Source of the DNA: VXNE01 sp965217825
Lineage (GTDB): Bacteria > Pseudomonadota > Gammaproteobacteria > Pseudomonadales > Azotimanducaceae
Length of the DNA: 64,000 nt
NCBI GenBank assembly: GCA_965217825.1
Contig: OZ244571.1
Coordinates: 310,001-374,000 of the forward strand
Reading direction: 5' to 3'
In this document: positions 51,874 through 61,065 of the stretch, piece after piece
Position numbering within the stretch: position 1 is the stretch's first letter
How the letters are laid out: the number at the start of each line of letters is the position of its first letter
Made by a program: the position numbers and the translations under genes
The notes under the pieces: generated by a model
Database searches by the model: none
Seen by the model: the letters and a program-made list of their open reading frames with translations, nothing else
Told to the model about the DNA's origin: nothing

Positions 51874-52554
51874 ATGACCCGGCAAACCCCCCTGAGCGAC
51901 CCCGTCAGAATCACGGTCTTCCGATGGGCGGGCGCATGGGGGCCGTTCAAGGTCAATATCCCCTGCGGTGAGTGCTCGTTGACGCGGGACATCATCCAGG
52001 ACTGCATCGAAACGGACCTGACGGGAATCGACGTGGAACTCGACCTGCGCGATTGGCTGAGCGAGTGGTGGAAGCCGCTGCCCAAAGGCGGCTGGCATGC
52101 CCCCATCGTGCTTGTCAACGGCAAGATCATCTCGCAAGGCCGGGCACTCAACCGCGGCGTGTTGACCCAGGCCGTCATCGAAGCCGCGACCACGGATAGG
52201 CCGCTACCTGGCAACCATATCTTCGGCAAGTCGACCTGCCCGCATTGCGTTCGGGCGAAGGGCTACCTGGCGCAAGCCCATGTCCCAAACCAATACTACG
52301 ATGTCGTCAAGGACACCCGGGCGCTCTACGAGATGCTGGCCCGGGTGAAGCCGATCATCGGGCCCAAGACACCCGTCACCGTGCCGCAGATCTGGATCGA
52401 CGGGTCCTATATCGGCGGGGCGGATTCACTCAAGGAGGTCCTGGGGCTGTCCGAAGTCGTACCGAACCCGGACCGCGGCCAGTGTTCGCTATCGCCCGGG
52501 AAGGGTCCGGGCCATCGACCGACGACCGAAGCCGTCCAGCCTACCGACATCTAG
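51874..52554 (+). CDS. Glutaredoxin-domain protein with N-terminal thiol domain
   Basis: A 226-residue protein. The C-terminal part, about residues 110-195, is a glutaredoxin: IFGKSTCPHCVRAKGYL with the CPHC redox centre, VPQIWIDGSYIGGADSLKEV with the cis-Pro glutathione site. The N-terminal part has a Cys pair in VNIPCGECSLTRDII and a second thioredoxin-like strand pattern (HAPIVLVNGKIISQGRALNR). The start is the ATG at 51874 after GGAG. It may reduce protein or glutathione mixed disulfides; the tail is Pro/Arg-rich. Confidence 0.8.
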   Translation: MTRQTPLSDPVRITVFRWAGAWGPFKVNIPCGECSLTRDIIQDCIETDLTGIDVELDLRDWLSEWWKPLPKGGWHAPIVLVNGKIISQGRALNRGVLTQAVIEAATTDRPLPGNHIFGKSTCPHCVRAKGYLAQAHVPNQYYDVVKDTRALYEMLARVKPIIGPKTPVTVPQIWIDGSYIGGADSLKEVLGLSEVVPNPDRGQCSLSPGKGPGHRPTTEAVQPTDI

Positions 52555-52671
52555 TGGCTTGCGCCGCAGTGAATGGTGAGCCGCTGACCACTGGCGCGTC
52601 CCGCTTTTCCCGATTCAACGGGACAAATCGACGAGGAAGGGGCGTTCGCCTAACGGCGACACTGGGAGTAG

Positions 52672-54030
52672 CTAGCGGCCAGCCTCCTCCTGCTGGTGCA
52701 GACGCAACTGACTCTCCCAGAAGGCTTCCGCTTCACGGTCTTCGACAGCCGGATCGCAGATCCCCGCCAGGGCTGCCGAGAGTTCCTCGGCCTTCGGCGG
52801 ATTCGCGTCGTATTGGTTCTCGAGTTCTTCCGGGTCGTTGCCAAGGTCGAACAACTGGTCCGGTGCCTCGACGTTGTGGATCAGCTTCCAGTCGCCCTGG
52901 CGCACCATGAACGAGCTCGCACGGGCGCCATGGCCGTGGTATTCGGAGAAGACGACCCGGTCCCGGTCGTCATTCGCCAACGCCCCCAAGGGAGCGCCCA
53001 GCCAGTTCTCGGGGTGTCGTGCGCCCGTCAGCGAGAAAACGCTGGCCTGCAAGTCGTGCAGGTCGACAGGCGTCGCCACCCGCACGCCCGACTCGAAGTC
53101 CGGACCCGCGGCGATGCACGGGATCCGGGCGGCGTCCTCGAGCAGGTTGCACTTCCACCACAGCCCGAACTTGCCGAGCATCTCGCCGTGGTCCGAGGTG
53201 TAGACAACGTTGGTCGTGCTCCCGAGACCCGCCTCCACCAGGGCGGACAGCAGCCGCCCGAGTTGCTCGTCGATAAAGCTGACACAGGCGTAGTAGCCTC
53301 GGCGTAGCCCACGAACCTGCTGCTCCTGGACGTGCTCCAATTCGAAGTGCTGGCGCAGGTCGACCGCGTAAGGGTGTTGCGCAGTCGCTGCTTCGACCCC
53401 GTGTGCCGGCAGATCGCCGTGGTCGCGGTACTTGTCCCATAGCTGCTCAGTGCAGAAATGGGGAAAGTGCGGCTTCACCAGGTTGACGTAGAGGACCCAG
53501 GGACGATCCATCCTGGGAGCTCGGGTCTGAAGCCAGTCGACAGCCGCATCCATGTATATGACGTCGTTTCCCCACGGCGGCTCGCGGGGACCGTATTTGT
53601 CGAGGCGCTTCGCGCCCCCCGGGCGTACGGCAAGCGGGCGGCGGTGCTGCGCCTCGTCGAAGCCCCACGCGCCGTCGTGGGCCTCGATGGTCTCCGAGAA
53701 TCCCAGTTCGGCAACCGGTCGATAGGCATGCACCTTTCCGATGAATACGGTGTACACGCCTCGTTCGCCGAGCACGGCACCGAGGCCTTGGGTTTCGGGC
53801 GGAATACCGAGACGGTTGTTGCCGTAGGCTCTTACGGCGTGGACCCGCTTCCCTGTCAGAAACGCCGAGCGGCTCGGTACGCAGAGTGGCGACGGGCAGT
53901 AGGCGTGCTCGAACAATGTGCCGTTGTCGGCAAGCCACTGCATGTTCGGAGTGTCGACGAAGTCGTGGCCGTAGGGCGACGAGTACCTCGGATTGTGCTC
54001 GTCGGACATGAAGACGATGACGTTGGACAT
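52672..54030 (-). CDS. Sulfatase (type I, Cys-type)
   Basis: A 452-residue sulfatase with VIVFMSDEHNPRYSSPYGHD (metal-binding Asp), the formylglycine signature SPLCVPSRSAFLTGKRVH (C-x-P-S-R), VYTVFIGKVHAYR, VYTSDHGEMLGKFGLWWK and a late LFDLGNDPEELENQYD. It hydrolyses sulfate, phosphonate or choline-type esters; the substrate is unknown. It has no clear signal peptide, so it is probably cytoplasmic. The cysteine needs conversion to formylglycine, but neither FGE-fold gene in this window keeps the catalytic Cys. Confidence 0.9.
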   Translation of the reverse strand: MSNVIVFMSDEHNPRYSSPYGHDFVDTPNMQWLADNGTLFEHAYCPSPLCVPSRSAFLTGKRVHAVRAYGNNRLGIPPETQGLGAVLGERGVYTVFIGKVHAYRPVAELGFSETIEAHDGAWGFDEAQHRRPLAVRPGGAKRLDKYGPREPPWGNDVIYMDAAVDWLQTRAPRMDRPWVLYVNLVKPHFPHFCTEQLWDKYRDHGDLPAHGVEAATAQHPYAVDLRQHFELEHVQEQQVRGLRRGYYACVSFIDEQLGRLLSALVEAGLGSTTNVVYTSDHGEMLGKFGLWWKCNLLEDAARIPCIAAGPDFESGVRVATPVDLHDLQASVFSLTGARHPENWLGAPLGALANDDRDRVVFSEYHGHGARASSFMVRQGDWKLIHNVEAPDQLFDLGNDPEELENQYDANPPKAEELSAALAGICDPAVEDREAEAFWESQLRLHQQEEAGR

Positions 54031-54318
54031 GATTTGCTTCCGGTCTTGCCGGGGTTAGCCGCGACCGAGATTTCACTACGGTCGACTGGTACGCCCGGTA
54101 CCCTGCCCGGATCGGGCAGTTCAATAGCCGACTCTAGCACGCACCCCGCGCACCACCGCCCAACGCCGGCGGGCTAGTCGATCGCCTGGTAGACCATTGA
54201 CCTGGCCTTACCGGCGAGAGCGTCCTTGCCTTAGTCTGAACTTCGAGGCGTCACACGATCTAACCCGTTGTTTTTTCGGGTAAATCAAAAAAATCGGGCG
54301 ATCGTTACTGGGTACGTC

Positions 54319-56043
54319 CTATGGGCGCACGCCCAGGAGCTTGAAGGCTTCGCGCTGTAGCGCGGTGGGCCGGGTGAGGACTTCGAACGGCACGGCGCCG
54401 GACACTCGGGGGACGACCCGGTTTCTGGCGATCGTCGCCAGGTCGCCGAGCAGGGTGCGGAAGCTGTGCACCGGCAGACCGTCGGCGGTGCGTTTGCCGC
54501 GGGCTTTTTCCCTGGCGGCGTCGGAGACCTTCGCCGGCGCCACGATGGATGTGCGCGCCGCCTCGGCGGCGGCCGGGTCGTGATCGTCGAACAGCAGCGG
54601 CTTGAGCCGCTGGCGCATATGCCATTCCACGTAATAGGCCAGCATGCACAGGAACACATGCGCGCGGACCCGGTCGGCGGTTCGGTGGAACACGGGCCGC
54701 ACCTTCAGGTCCACGGTCTTCAGGCTGCGGAAGGCGCGCTCGACCGCGCTCAGGCGCTTGTAGGCGCGCACGGCGCCCTCGGCGTCGAGTCGCGTCTCCG
54801 CCAAGCTGGTGCGCACGACGTACAAGCCGTCCAGCGCCGCCTCCGCGGCGATGGTCTCGGGCTTCCGCCGATAGCCGAACGAGTCCTCTTCGATATCCAG
54901 ATCGAAGTGCTTGGCCATCTTGTATTTGCCGACGACCTTGCCCACCCGCACGCCGATCTTGTCCGCGCCCTTCAGGCGCCGCTTCTCCCGCCTCGCGGCC
55001 GCCGCGACGGGATCGAGCAACGCCTCGGTGGCCCGGAGCAGCTCTTCCCGCTTGCGCGCCCGCTCCTCCGCCAGCAGCGGATTGCGGCACACCATGAGGC
55101 GCTCGCCCGGATAGGCGTCGCTTCGGATCTCCACCAGGTCGGTCTCGTCGAACAGCGACAGCTGCACCGCGCCGGACTCCACCAGGGAGCGGACCGCCGG
55201 ACCCCGCAGCGCGCTGATCCAGTCCAGGCCGGACGGCCTCACCTCCTCGCGGATGCGCGCCTCGGTCAACATCCCGCGGTCGCCCACCAGCACCACCCTG
55301 GAGAACCCGAACCGATGCCGCAGCTTGTCGATCTGCGCGCCCACGGTGGCCGGGTCCGCCGTGTTGCCGTCGAACACCTCGACCGCCACCGGACGGCCCT
55401 CGGCGTCGCACAACAGCCCGAACTCGATCTGCAGCTTGCCGCGCTTGCCGTCGCGGGAGTACCCGCGCTTGGCCAGCGGACAGCGGCGCCCTTCCAGCCA
55501 CACCGACGTCAGGTCGTAAAGCACCAGGGCGCCGTCCTCGAGATGCCGCTTGGCCAAGCGCCGCTCGATGGCGTCCCGGCGCTTGAGCAGCCAGTCCATG
55601 GCGGCGTAGAGATCGTCCTCGCCGCAGTCTTCCAGCCCCAGCGTCTCGGCGAGCGAGTCGCGCGCGGTCGCCTCGGCCAAGCCCCGGGCGGCGGCCAGTT
55701 TCGAGCCGGGGTCGACGATCCGGGCGACGATCATCGCCAGCACGCGCCGGCGCTCGGGCGAGTCCGCGCCGGCGATCGTCCGGTCCAGCCGCAGCTCGCG
55801 CAGCGTCCCGAGCGCGGCGGCGACATGGCCGTGGGGCCGAGAGCGAACGATGTCGAAGGCGTCGTCGAGGCGGGACACCGCGGCGCCGCCCTTGAGCAGC
55901 ACGCGCAGGCCCTCGACCAGCGTCGGGGGCCATTTGGAGAGGTTGGCGAGGGTGCGTTTCCTGACCTTGCCGGCGTCGCGGAAGGACTCGCGCAGGAGCA
56001 CGGCGGGGGGCGAGTTGCGGTTGGGGACGCTTTCGATGTACAT
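54319..56043 (-). mobile_element. IS1634-family transposase (IS copy)
   Basis: The gene encodes 574 residues of a DDE transposase of the IS1634 (IS4-related) group: VLYDLTSVWLEGRRCPLAKR, GYSRDGKRGKLQIEFGLLCD, VEVFDGNTADPATVGAQIDK, VVLVGDRGMLTEARIREEV, AVERAFRSLKTVDLKVRPVF and HVFLCMLAYYVEWHMRQRL. The reading frame appears intact, so the element may be active. It lies between the sulfatase and hslR genes. I could not define terminal inverted repeats or target duplications by eye; the ends are somewhere in 54200-54318 and 56044-56190. Confidence 0.9.
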
Positions 56044-56197
56044 GGCTACTTGATTCGAAAGGATACATCGCCATGTAAACACATATGCCGCACAAAATCA
56101 ACTTATTACATGGCTACACATTCCTGCTCGACCGGCGCAAGGAATCCCGTTGAATTAGAGACTTAAGGCCAAAATACGCTTGGGTTGGTCTGGAAGT

Positions 56198-56563
56198 TCA
56201 GCTTAGTTGCTCCATGCGCCTTCGGTCCCGCCTCGACGGCCGACCGTAGGACGTTTGCGATCCCGCCGCCCGCCGTAGCGCCGCTTCCCGCTCCCGCTTC
56301 GCTATGGATGCCTCGGTTTCCCGATACAAGACCGCGGCCGCAGCCGCGCCGCCGCGTCGCTCCGCCACCGCTTCGACGTGAACCGTGAAATCCTCCGGAC
56401 CGCGCCTGATGTCCAGCGTGTCGCCGCATTTCACTTCCTTCGCGGCCTTGGCTCGCTTCCCGTTCAGCCGCACGTGTCCGCCATCGATGGCAGTCTTGGC
56501 ACGCGAGCGGGTCTTGAAAAAGCGCGCCGCCCAAAGCCACTTGTCGAGCCGAACCGAATTCAA
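56198..56563 (-). CDS. hslR: HslR (Hsp15), S4-domain ribosome rescue protein
   Basis: A 121-residue protein with an N-terminal S4 RNA-binding domain (VRLDKWLWAARFFKTRSRAK then TAIDGGHVRLNGKRAK) and a basic C-terminal tail. Hsp15 binds stalled 50S subunits that carry nascent chains. The start is uncertain: the TTG at 56563 overlaps the yrfG stop and gives MNSVRLDKWLW, the family form; no ATG is available. Linkage to yrfG matches E. coli. Confidence 0.88.
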   Translation of the reverse strand: MNSVRLDKWLWAARFFKTRSRAKTAIDGGHVRLNGKRAKAAKEVKCGDTLDIRRGPEDFTVHVEAVAERRGGAAAAAVLYRETEASIAKREREAALRRAAGSQTSYGRPSRRDRRRMEQLS

Positions 56564-57213
56564 AACGTCATGATCTCCTCGAAGTCGTCCAGTGCCCGAA
56601 ACGGCAGTGCTGAACGCTTCGGCGCCCGGGAATCCGGTTGCGCAACACACAGCAACTGCTCGACCCCGCTTTCCCGAGCCGCCCCCAATACACCCGCATC
56701 GTCATCGATGAACAGTGTCCGAGATGGATCGTAGGGATCGCGCGCGGACAACGACGACCAGAACTCCGCATACTGTTTCGGGTAGCCAAATGTGTGCGCC
56801 GAGTAGTGCGCATCCAGTTCGGCGGTCAGGTCGAGCCGCGCGTCCTTGACCGCCAGGCTCTTGGGATGTGCGTTGGTGACGAGCACGGCCCGCCGCCCCG
56901 AAGCCCGTACCGCGCGCAAGAAACGAGAGGCATTCGCGCGGTAAGCGATCAGGTGTTCAAGTTCCCGGTGCAATTCGACAATGTCGAGCCGCGCGTACCG
57001 GGACCAGTAGTCCAGACAGTAGAAGTCGAGCGATGGCGGCACGCCTCGCATGTGCCCGTAGAGACGCTCGCGGGCGGCCGCCACGCCGATGCCCCGCATC
57101 TCCGCGAACACCTCAGGCAGACGCTGGTTCCACAGGAAGTTGTCGAAGTGCAGGTCGATGAGGGTACCGTCCATGTCCAGCAGAACGGTATCGACCTCGG
57201 ACCACTCAACCAT
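56560..57213 (-). CDS. yrfG: YrfG-like HAD phosphatase (GMP/IMP nucleotidase)
   Basis: A 217-residue HAD hydrolase with motif I VLLDMDGTLIDLHFDNFLWN, cap region YCLDYWSRYARLDIVELHRE, motif II AVLVTNAHPKSL, and motif III/IV FGYPKQYAEFW then TLFIDDDAGVLGAARE. The E. coli homolog dephosphorylates GMP and IMP. The stop is four bases inside the hslR frame. nudE, which usually precedes yrfG, is not present. Confidence 0.9.
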   Translation of the reverse strand: MVEWSEVDTVLLDMDGTLIDLHFDNFLWNQRLPEVFAEMRGIGVAAARERLYGHMRGVPPSLDFYCLDYWSRYARLDIVELHRELEHLIAYRANASRFLRAVRASGRRAVLVTNAHPKSLAVKDARLDLTAELDAHYSAHTFGYPKQYAEFWSSLSARDPYDPSRTLFIDDDAGVLGAARESGVEQLLCVAQPDSRAPKRSALPFRALDDFEEIMTF

Positions 57214-57364
57214 TCACGGATGGTATAGGATTTTCCCGAGGGTCGCCGCTCGGACGGATCGCGATAGCCGCCGCCCTTCGCCCGAGCCGGAGGGCCAGCG
57301 GCGTTCATTGGAAAGGACTCAAAGGCGGATCGGGTAACGCCGCTCTTTCGACGACAGGTATGTG

Positions 57365-57523
57365 ATGGCGAGTGCCAGAGTCATCGTGCTCGATGCGATG
57401 GGGGTGATTTACCGCGCCCGAGACGATGTTGCGGAATTGCTCGTTCCCTTTGTCGAGCGACACGGGTCCCGGGCCAGCGCCGACCACGTGGCCGCGCTCT
57501 ACGAGAAGGCCAGCCTTGGTTGA
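57365..57523 (+). pseudogene. N-terminal fragment of an HAD-family hydrolase
   Basis: A 52-residue ORF MASARVIVLDAMGVIYRARD continues VAELLVPFVERHGS and stops after EKASLG. It has motif I (D-A-M-G-V-I-Y) and the first helix of the cap of an HAD hydrolase, but nothing after. Other sequence in 57214-57996 does not continue it, so it is a truncated gene. Confidence 0.6.
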
Positions 57524-57602
57524 TTGCCATGTCAGATAAATGACCTTCGCGTGCGCGATGATCAAGACCGGTGAACGCGCCCCAGGTGTGCGCACCTCCA
57601 GC

Positions 57603-57812
57603 TCAACGTTTGCGGATCACGGAATCGATGTTGTCCCCAACGTCCAGCGTACCCGGCAGTTTCGACCACGCGAGTTCCCTCTCGACAATGAGCGCCCACA
57701 GTTCATCGTCTTCCCGGACCGCGTCGAGCGCGTCTTCTCCTGCCATGCCCAACATTCCCGCGGCGCGCTTCTCCACGGCTTCGACTGCCTCTTCCGCCAG
57801 GAGCGCGTCCAC
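57603..57812 (-). CDS. Small acidic hypothetical protein
   Basis: The 69-residue ORF (MDALLAEEAVEAVEKRAAGM, ELWALIVERELAWSKLPGTL) has an acidic, helical composition unlike a random shadow frame. I do not recognise the family; it could be a small antitoxin-like protein. It sits in the 783-base region 57214-57996 between yrfG and cysQ, which otherwise holds only the HAD fragment and the cysQ promoter. Confidence 0.35.
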   Translation of the reverse strand: MDALLAEEAVEAVEKRAAGMLGMAGEDALDAVREDDELWALIVERELAWSKLPGTLDVGDNIDSVIRKR

Positions 57813-57996
57813 TCATCATTCGCCACATGATCGTAGTGGGCCCGCGGGAATGTCGGGTCGTAGCCCAAGGGGGTGCTCCGAGCGCAAATACTCCGCGCGT
57901 AGTCTATTGCATCTGGACAAGCGCCGATCAGCCCGGAAGGCGGCAAGAGTGTGCCAAAATGCCCCGCAAGTGGCGGGCCGAGAGTACGCGAACACC

Positions 57997-58818
57997 ATGA
58001 ACCTGGCCGATGCATTGATCGACCTCGCGCGCCGGGCGGGTGCCGCGATCATGGAGGTCTACGCGGGCGAGTTCGATGTCCAGGTGAAGGAGGACGCGTC
58101 GCCCCTTACCGTCGCGGACCTGCGCGCTCACCGCATCATCGTTGACGGCCTGCGCGGCATAACGCCTGATTTGCCGATCATCTCCGAAGAGTCCGAGCCT
58201 GCGGATTTCGAGGTGCGCCGGACCTGGGATCGATACTGGCTGGTGGATCCCCTCGACGGCACCAGGGAGTTTGTGAGACGTAACGGCGATTTCACGGTGA
58301 ATATCGCACTTATCGACAACAACCGACCGGTGATGGGCGTGGTCGGCGTGCCGGTGCGCGAAGACGTGTTCTTCGGCGACGTGATGTCGGGAATCGCCTA
58401 CAAGACCACGTCGGACGGCCGCCAGACGGTCAAGACCCGCACCGTGTCCGAAGCGCAAGGGCTGACGGTCGTTACAACCCGCAGCCACGGGAGCGGCCAG
58501 CTGGAGCAATATCTCGACGCGCTGCGGGCCGCCTTCGGACGGGTCACCCGAGAGTCTGTCGGCAGTTCTCTCAAGTTTTGCATGCTGGCCGAGGGTCTGG
58601 CGGATTTTTACCCGCGCCTGGGACCCACCTCGGAGTGGGACACAGCGGCCGCTCAGGCCGTGCTGACTGCAGCCGGCGGTGCCGTACTGCGTTTCGATGG
58701 CTCCGAACTCGCATACAACACCAAGGCGTCGCTCCTTAATCCTGACTTTTTCTGCGTTGGGGATCCGGCTTTCCCATGGGCCGAATGCCTGCCTCCCGCA
58801 GAAATCCGTCCAGACTGA
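57997..58818 (+). CDS. cysQ: CysQ, 3'(2'),5'-bisphosphate nucleotidase
   Basis: A 273-residue inositol-monophosphatase-fold enzyme that removes the 3'-phosphate of PAP/PAPS. Motifs are VQVKEDASPLTVADLRAHRI, LPIISEESEPADFEVRRTWD and the metal-binding YWLVDPLDGTREFVRRNGDF, with a late EWDTAAAQAVLTAAGG. The ATG at 57997 fits the family start. Proximity to yrfG-hslR on the other strand is common in gammaproteobacteria, usually with nudE between them. Confidence 0.93.
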   Translation: MNLADALIDLARRAGAAIMEVYAGEFDVQVKEDASPLTVADLRAHRIIVDGLRGITPDLPIISEESEPADFEVRRTWDRYWLVDPLDGTREFVRRNGDFTVNIALIDNNRPVMGVVGVPVREDVFFGDVMSGIAYKTTSDGRQTVKTRTVSEAQGLTVVTTRSHGSGQLEQYLDALRAAFGRVTRESVGSSLKFCMLAEGLADFYPRLGPTSEWDTAAAQAVLTAAGGAVLRFDGSELAYNTKASLLNPDFFCVGDPAFPWAECLPPAEIRPD

Positions 58819-58845
58819 CCACTGGCGAGCCGCCACCCTGGGGAC

Positions 58846-58851
58846 TATGCT
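58846..58851 (+). promoter_or_regulatory. Conserved TATGCT box upstream of cupin 1
   Basis: The motif GACTATGCTCATCTC lies 36 bases before the ATG and recurs before cupin 2 (35 bases) and, in a divergent form, cupin 4 (37 bases). It may be a -10 box; the -35 is weak here. Confidence 0.45.
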
Positions 58852-58881
58852 CATCTCCATAGGGAGAACTGGGGGATCAAG

Positions 58882-59559
58882 ATGGCCGAACCGCAAGAAC
58901 GCGTAGAAGAACTACCGCAGAAAAGAGTGAAGCGCCGCTACGTTTCCGAACGCGGACCATTTGAGATACGCGCCAACCCCGAGATCAGGCAACCCCGACC
59001 AAAAGGCACGACGAACGAATCCCGCGCCCTCGAAGTCTTTGAACACAGCGACCTGGCCGAGAAATACGGTGAGGCGCCGGTCCAGGAGAAGATCATCGAG
59101 ATGCACAAGGCATTGGCGGGGGGCCTCACCTCGACCTCGTTGTTCGCCCAGCGCGACACGCCGGGCGGCATGACCTTGTCCCACGTGTGGATGGGGGCCA
59201 ATTTCCTGATCTATCGCCATGGTCATCCCCGGGGCGGAGACTGCCTCTACTACGTGGTCGCGGGCGAAGTCTCCCTCGGGCGGCGCAAACTGAGAGCCGG
59301 TTCCGTGGTCTTCCTGCCGAGCGGCATGCCGTACAAGTTCAGGGCCGGACCCGCCGGCGCCGAGGTACTCGAATTTCGGGCCGGCGGCGGCGACCCGAAC
59401 GCCCCCGGCCTAAAGCTCGAGGAGCACTCCCTGGAATCGCTCCAGCAGCTCATCGACGAAGGGAAGGCGCACCAGCACGAATGGGTCGTTCCCGAAAAGA
59501 TCGGCGATACCGCGTTGCGCCAGGCGGAGCTGGATGCGGCAAACGACGTAGACGAATAG
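58882..59559 (+). CDS. Cupin-domain protein, paralog 1 of 4
   Basis: A 225-residue protein. An N-terminal half specific to this set (YVSERGPFEIRANPEIRQPR, then SDLAEKYGEAPVQEKIIEMH) precedes a single cupin barrel: YRHGHPRGGDCLYYVVAGEV and LRAGSVVFLPSGMPYKFRAG. His residues of HGHP and the G-D-C-L-Y-Y-V-V strand are the likely metal-binding part. Substrate and reaction are unknown. It heads a tandem array of four paralogs. Confidence 0.8.
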   Translation: MAEPQERVEELPQKRVKRRYVSERGPFEIRANPEIRQPRPKGTTNESRALEVFEHSDLAEKYGEAPVQEKIIEMHKALAGGLTSTSLFAQRDTPGGMTLSHVWMGANFLIYRHGHPRGGDCLYYVVAGEVSLGRRKLRAGSVVFLPSGMPYKFRAGPAGAEVLEFRAGGGDPNAPGLKLEEHSLESLQQLIDEGKAHQHEWVVPEKIGDTALRQAELDAANDVDE

Positions 59560-59587
59560 CCCGTTTGCCGGTCGCCGCTCTCGCGAC

Positions 59588-59593
59588 TATGCT
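59588..59593 (+). promoter_or_regulatory. Predicted promoter of cupin 2 (TTGCCG-N17-TATGCT)
   Basis: A -35-like TTGCCG (59565-59570) is 17 bases from TATGCT (59588-59593). The shared stretch GACTATGCTCATCTC links it to the site before cupin 1. Confidence 0.5.
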
Positions 59594-59622
59594 CATCTCA
59601 TAGGAACAACCAGGTACTCTCC

Positions 59623-60300
59623 ATGGCTGAACCGCAAGAACAACACTTAGAACAACCCCCCAAGAAGCCCAACCGGGAACCGAGGAAACGCTACGTCTCC
59701 GAACGCGGCCCGTTCGAGATACGCGCCAACCCCACCCTCAACCAACCCCGCGCGCGCGGCACCGTCGACAGGGCCCGTGTCTGCGAAAAATACGAGCAAA
59801 GCCCCCTCGCCGAGAAATACGGGAAGGCTGGCGAAGAGAAGATGATCGAAATGGCCCACGCAACGGCGGGAGGCATCACTTCGACACGATTGTTCGATCA
59901 GGACGCGCCCAACGGCATGCGCCTGTCCCACGTATGGATGGGGGCCAACTACCAGCTATCCCGCCACAGTCATCCGAAATTCGGGGACTGCCTCTACTGT
60001 GTGGTCGCCGGTGAAATCTATCTGGGTTCGCGCAGACTGGGGGCGGGTTCCGTCATCTTCCTGCCGGAGGGCATGCCGTACAAGTTCAGGGCGGGACCCG
60101 CCGGGGCCGAGGTACTCGAGTATCGAGCCGACGGCGAAGGCGACAAGAATGCTCCCCTCATCAAACTTGCGGAGAACTCCCTCGACGCGATCCAGCAGAT
60201 CATCGACGCGGGGAAGGCGCACCAGCACGAGTGGAAAGCCCCCGAGCGGTGCGGCGATACGGCAATACGCCAGGCAGACGTGGATGGGAGAACCAAATAG
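59623..60300 (+). CDS. Cupin-domain protein, paralog 2 of 4
   Basis: A 225-residue paralog: YVSERGPFEIRANPTLNQPR, SPLAEKYGKAGEEKMIEMAH, then cupin YQLSRHSHPKFGDCLYCVVA and LGAGSVIFLPEGMPYKFRAG. It keeps the H-S-H-P pair of the barrel. The stop TAG shares a base with the GTG start of paralog 3 (TAGTG), so those two are translated as a pair. Confidence 0.8.
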   Translation: MAEPQEQHLEQPPKKPNREPRKRYVSERGPFEIRANPTLNQPRARGTVDRARVCEKYEQSPLAEKYGKAGEEKMIEMAHATAGGITSTRLFDQDAPNGMRLSHVWMGANYQLSRHSHPKFGDCLYCVVAGEIYLGSRRLGAGSVIFLPEGMPYKFRAGPAGAEVLEYRADGEGDKNAPLIKLAENSLDAIQQIIDAGKAHQHEWKAPERCGDTAIRQADVDGRTK

Positions 60301-60956
60301 TGGCCGAACCCCAGGCGCCCGCAGGCCAACGTAAAAGAGTGCGGTTCGTTTCCGAGCGCGGCTCATTCGAGATATCCGCCAACCCGACCATCAATCCACC
60401 CCGTCCAGCCGAGGAGATTGACGACGAGTACGGCGCCCGTGTTTTCGAATACAGCGCCCTGGCCGAAAAGTGCGGGGAAGCGCCCGCCCGGCAAAAAATG
60501 ATTGAAATGGTCAGGACGCTATGGCCTGGCATCGCTTCGACGCGGTTGTTCGGCCAGGAAGGCTCGCCCAACGGCATGGTTCTGGTCCACGTCTGGTTCG
60601 GGCCCCACTACCCGCTGTTTCGCCACAGTCACCCCAAGGCCGGGGACTGCCTCTACTACGTGGTCGCCGGCGAGCTGGTCCTCGGCCGGCGAAAGTTGCG
60701 AGCCGGTTCCGTCATGTTCCTGCCGAGCGGCATGCCGTACAAGTTCAAGGCAGGCCCCGCCGGCGTCGAGGTGCTCGAATTTCGGGCCGGCGGCGGCGAC
60801 CCGAACGCCCCGGGGCTGAAGCTGGAGGAGCAATCACTGGACTCGGTCCAACAGCTCATCGACGAGGGGAAGGCACACCAGCACGAATGGGAAGTGCCCG
60901 AGAGAATCGGCGATACCGCCATGCGCCAGGCTGAAGTCGACGCCCGGACCGAATAG
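60300..60956 (+). CDS. Cupin-domain protein, paralog 3 of 4
   Basis: A 218-residue paralog starting at GTG 60300: FVSERGSFEISANPTINPPR, ALAEKCGEAPARQKMIEMVR and cupin YPLFRHSHPKAGDCLYYVVA with LRAGSVMFLPSGMPYKFKAG. It has a shorter N-terminus than its neighbours and no promoter box of its own, in keeping with coupling to paralog 2. The C-terminal tail GGGDPNAPGLKLEEQSLDSV is shared by the set. Confidence 0.8.
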   Translation: MAEPQAPAGQRKRVRFVSERGSFEISANPTINPPRPAEEIDDEYGARVFEYSALAEKCGEAPARQKMIEMVRTLWPGIASTRLFGQEGSPNGMVLVHVWFGPHYPLFRHSHPKAGDCLYYVVAGELVLGRRKLRAGSVMFLPSGMPYKFKAGPAGVEVLEFRAGGGDPNAPGLKLEEQSLDSVQQLIDEGKAHQHEWEVPERIGDTAMRQAEVDARTE

Positions 60957-61028
60957 CCGGACCCGCAGCTTCGGCTTGCAAGGCGCAGTTCGTCACGGTG
61001 GCAGACCACCGAATGCCAGTCGCGTTAA

Positions 61029-61034
61029 TATGCT
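61029..61034 (+). promoter_or_regulatory. TATGCT box upstream of cupin 4
   Basis: TATGCTCGTG lies 37 bases before the ATG of paralog 4, the same distance as in paralogs 1 and 2. Confidence 0.4.
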
Positions 61035-61065
61035 CGTGTCCATGTGAACTATCGGGGGATCCGCC

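Noticed and set aside
54262..54290. Terminator or IS end at the ACCCG-T6-CGGGT sequence
   Set aside because: The T run is in the loop, not after the stem, and I could not find the matching inverted repeat at the other side of the transposase.
54466..56166. 566-codon plus-strand frame across the transposase
   Set aside because: It is antisense to a well-supported IS1634 transposase and has His/Arg/Gln-rich composition.
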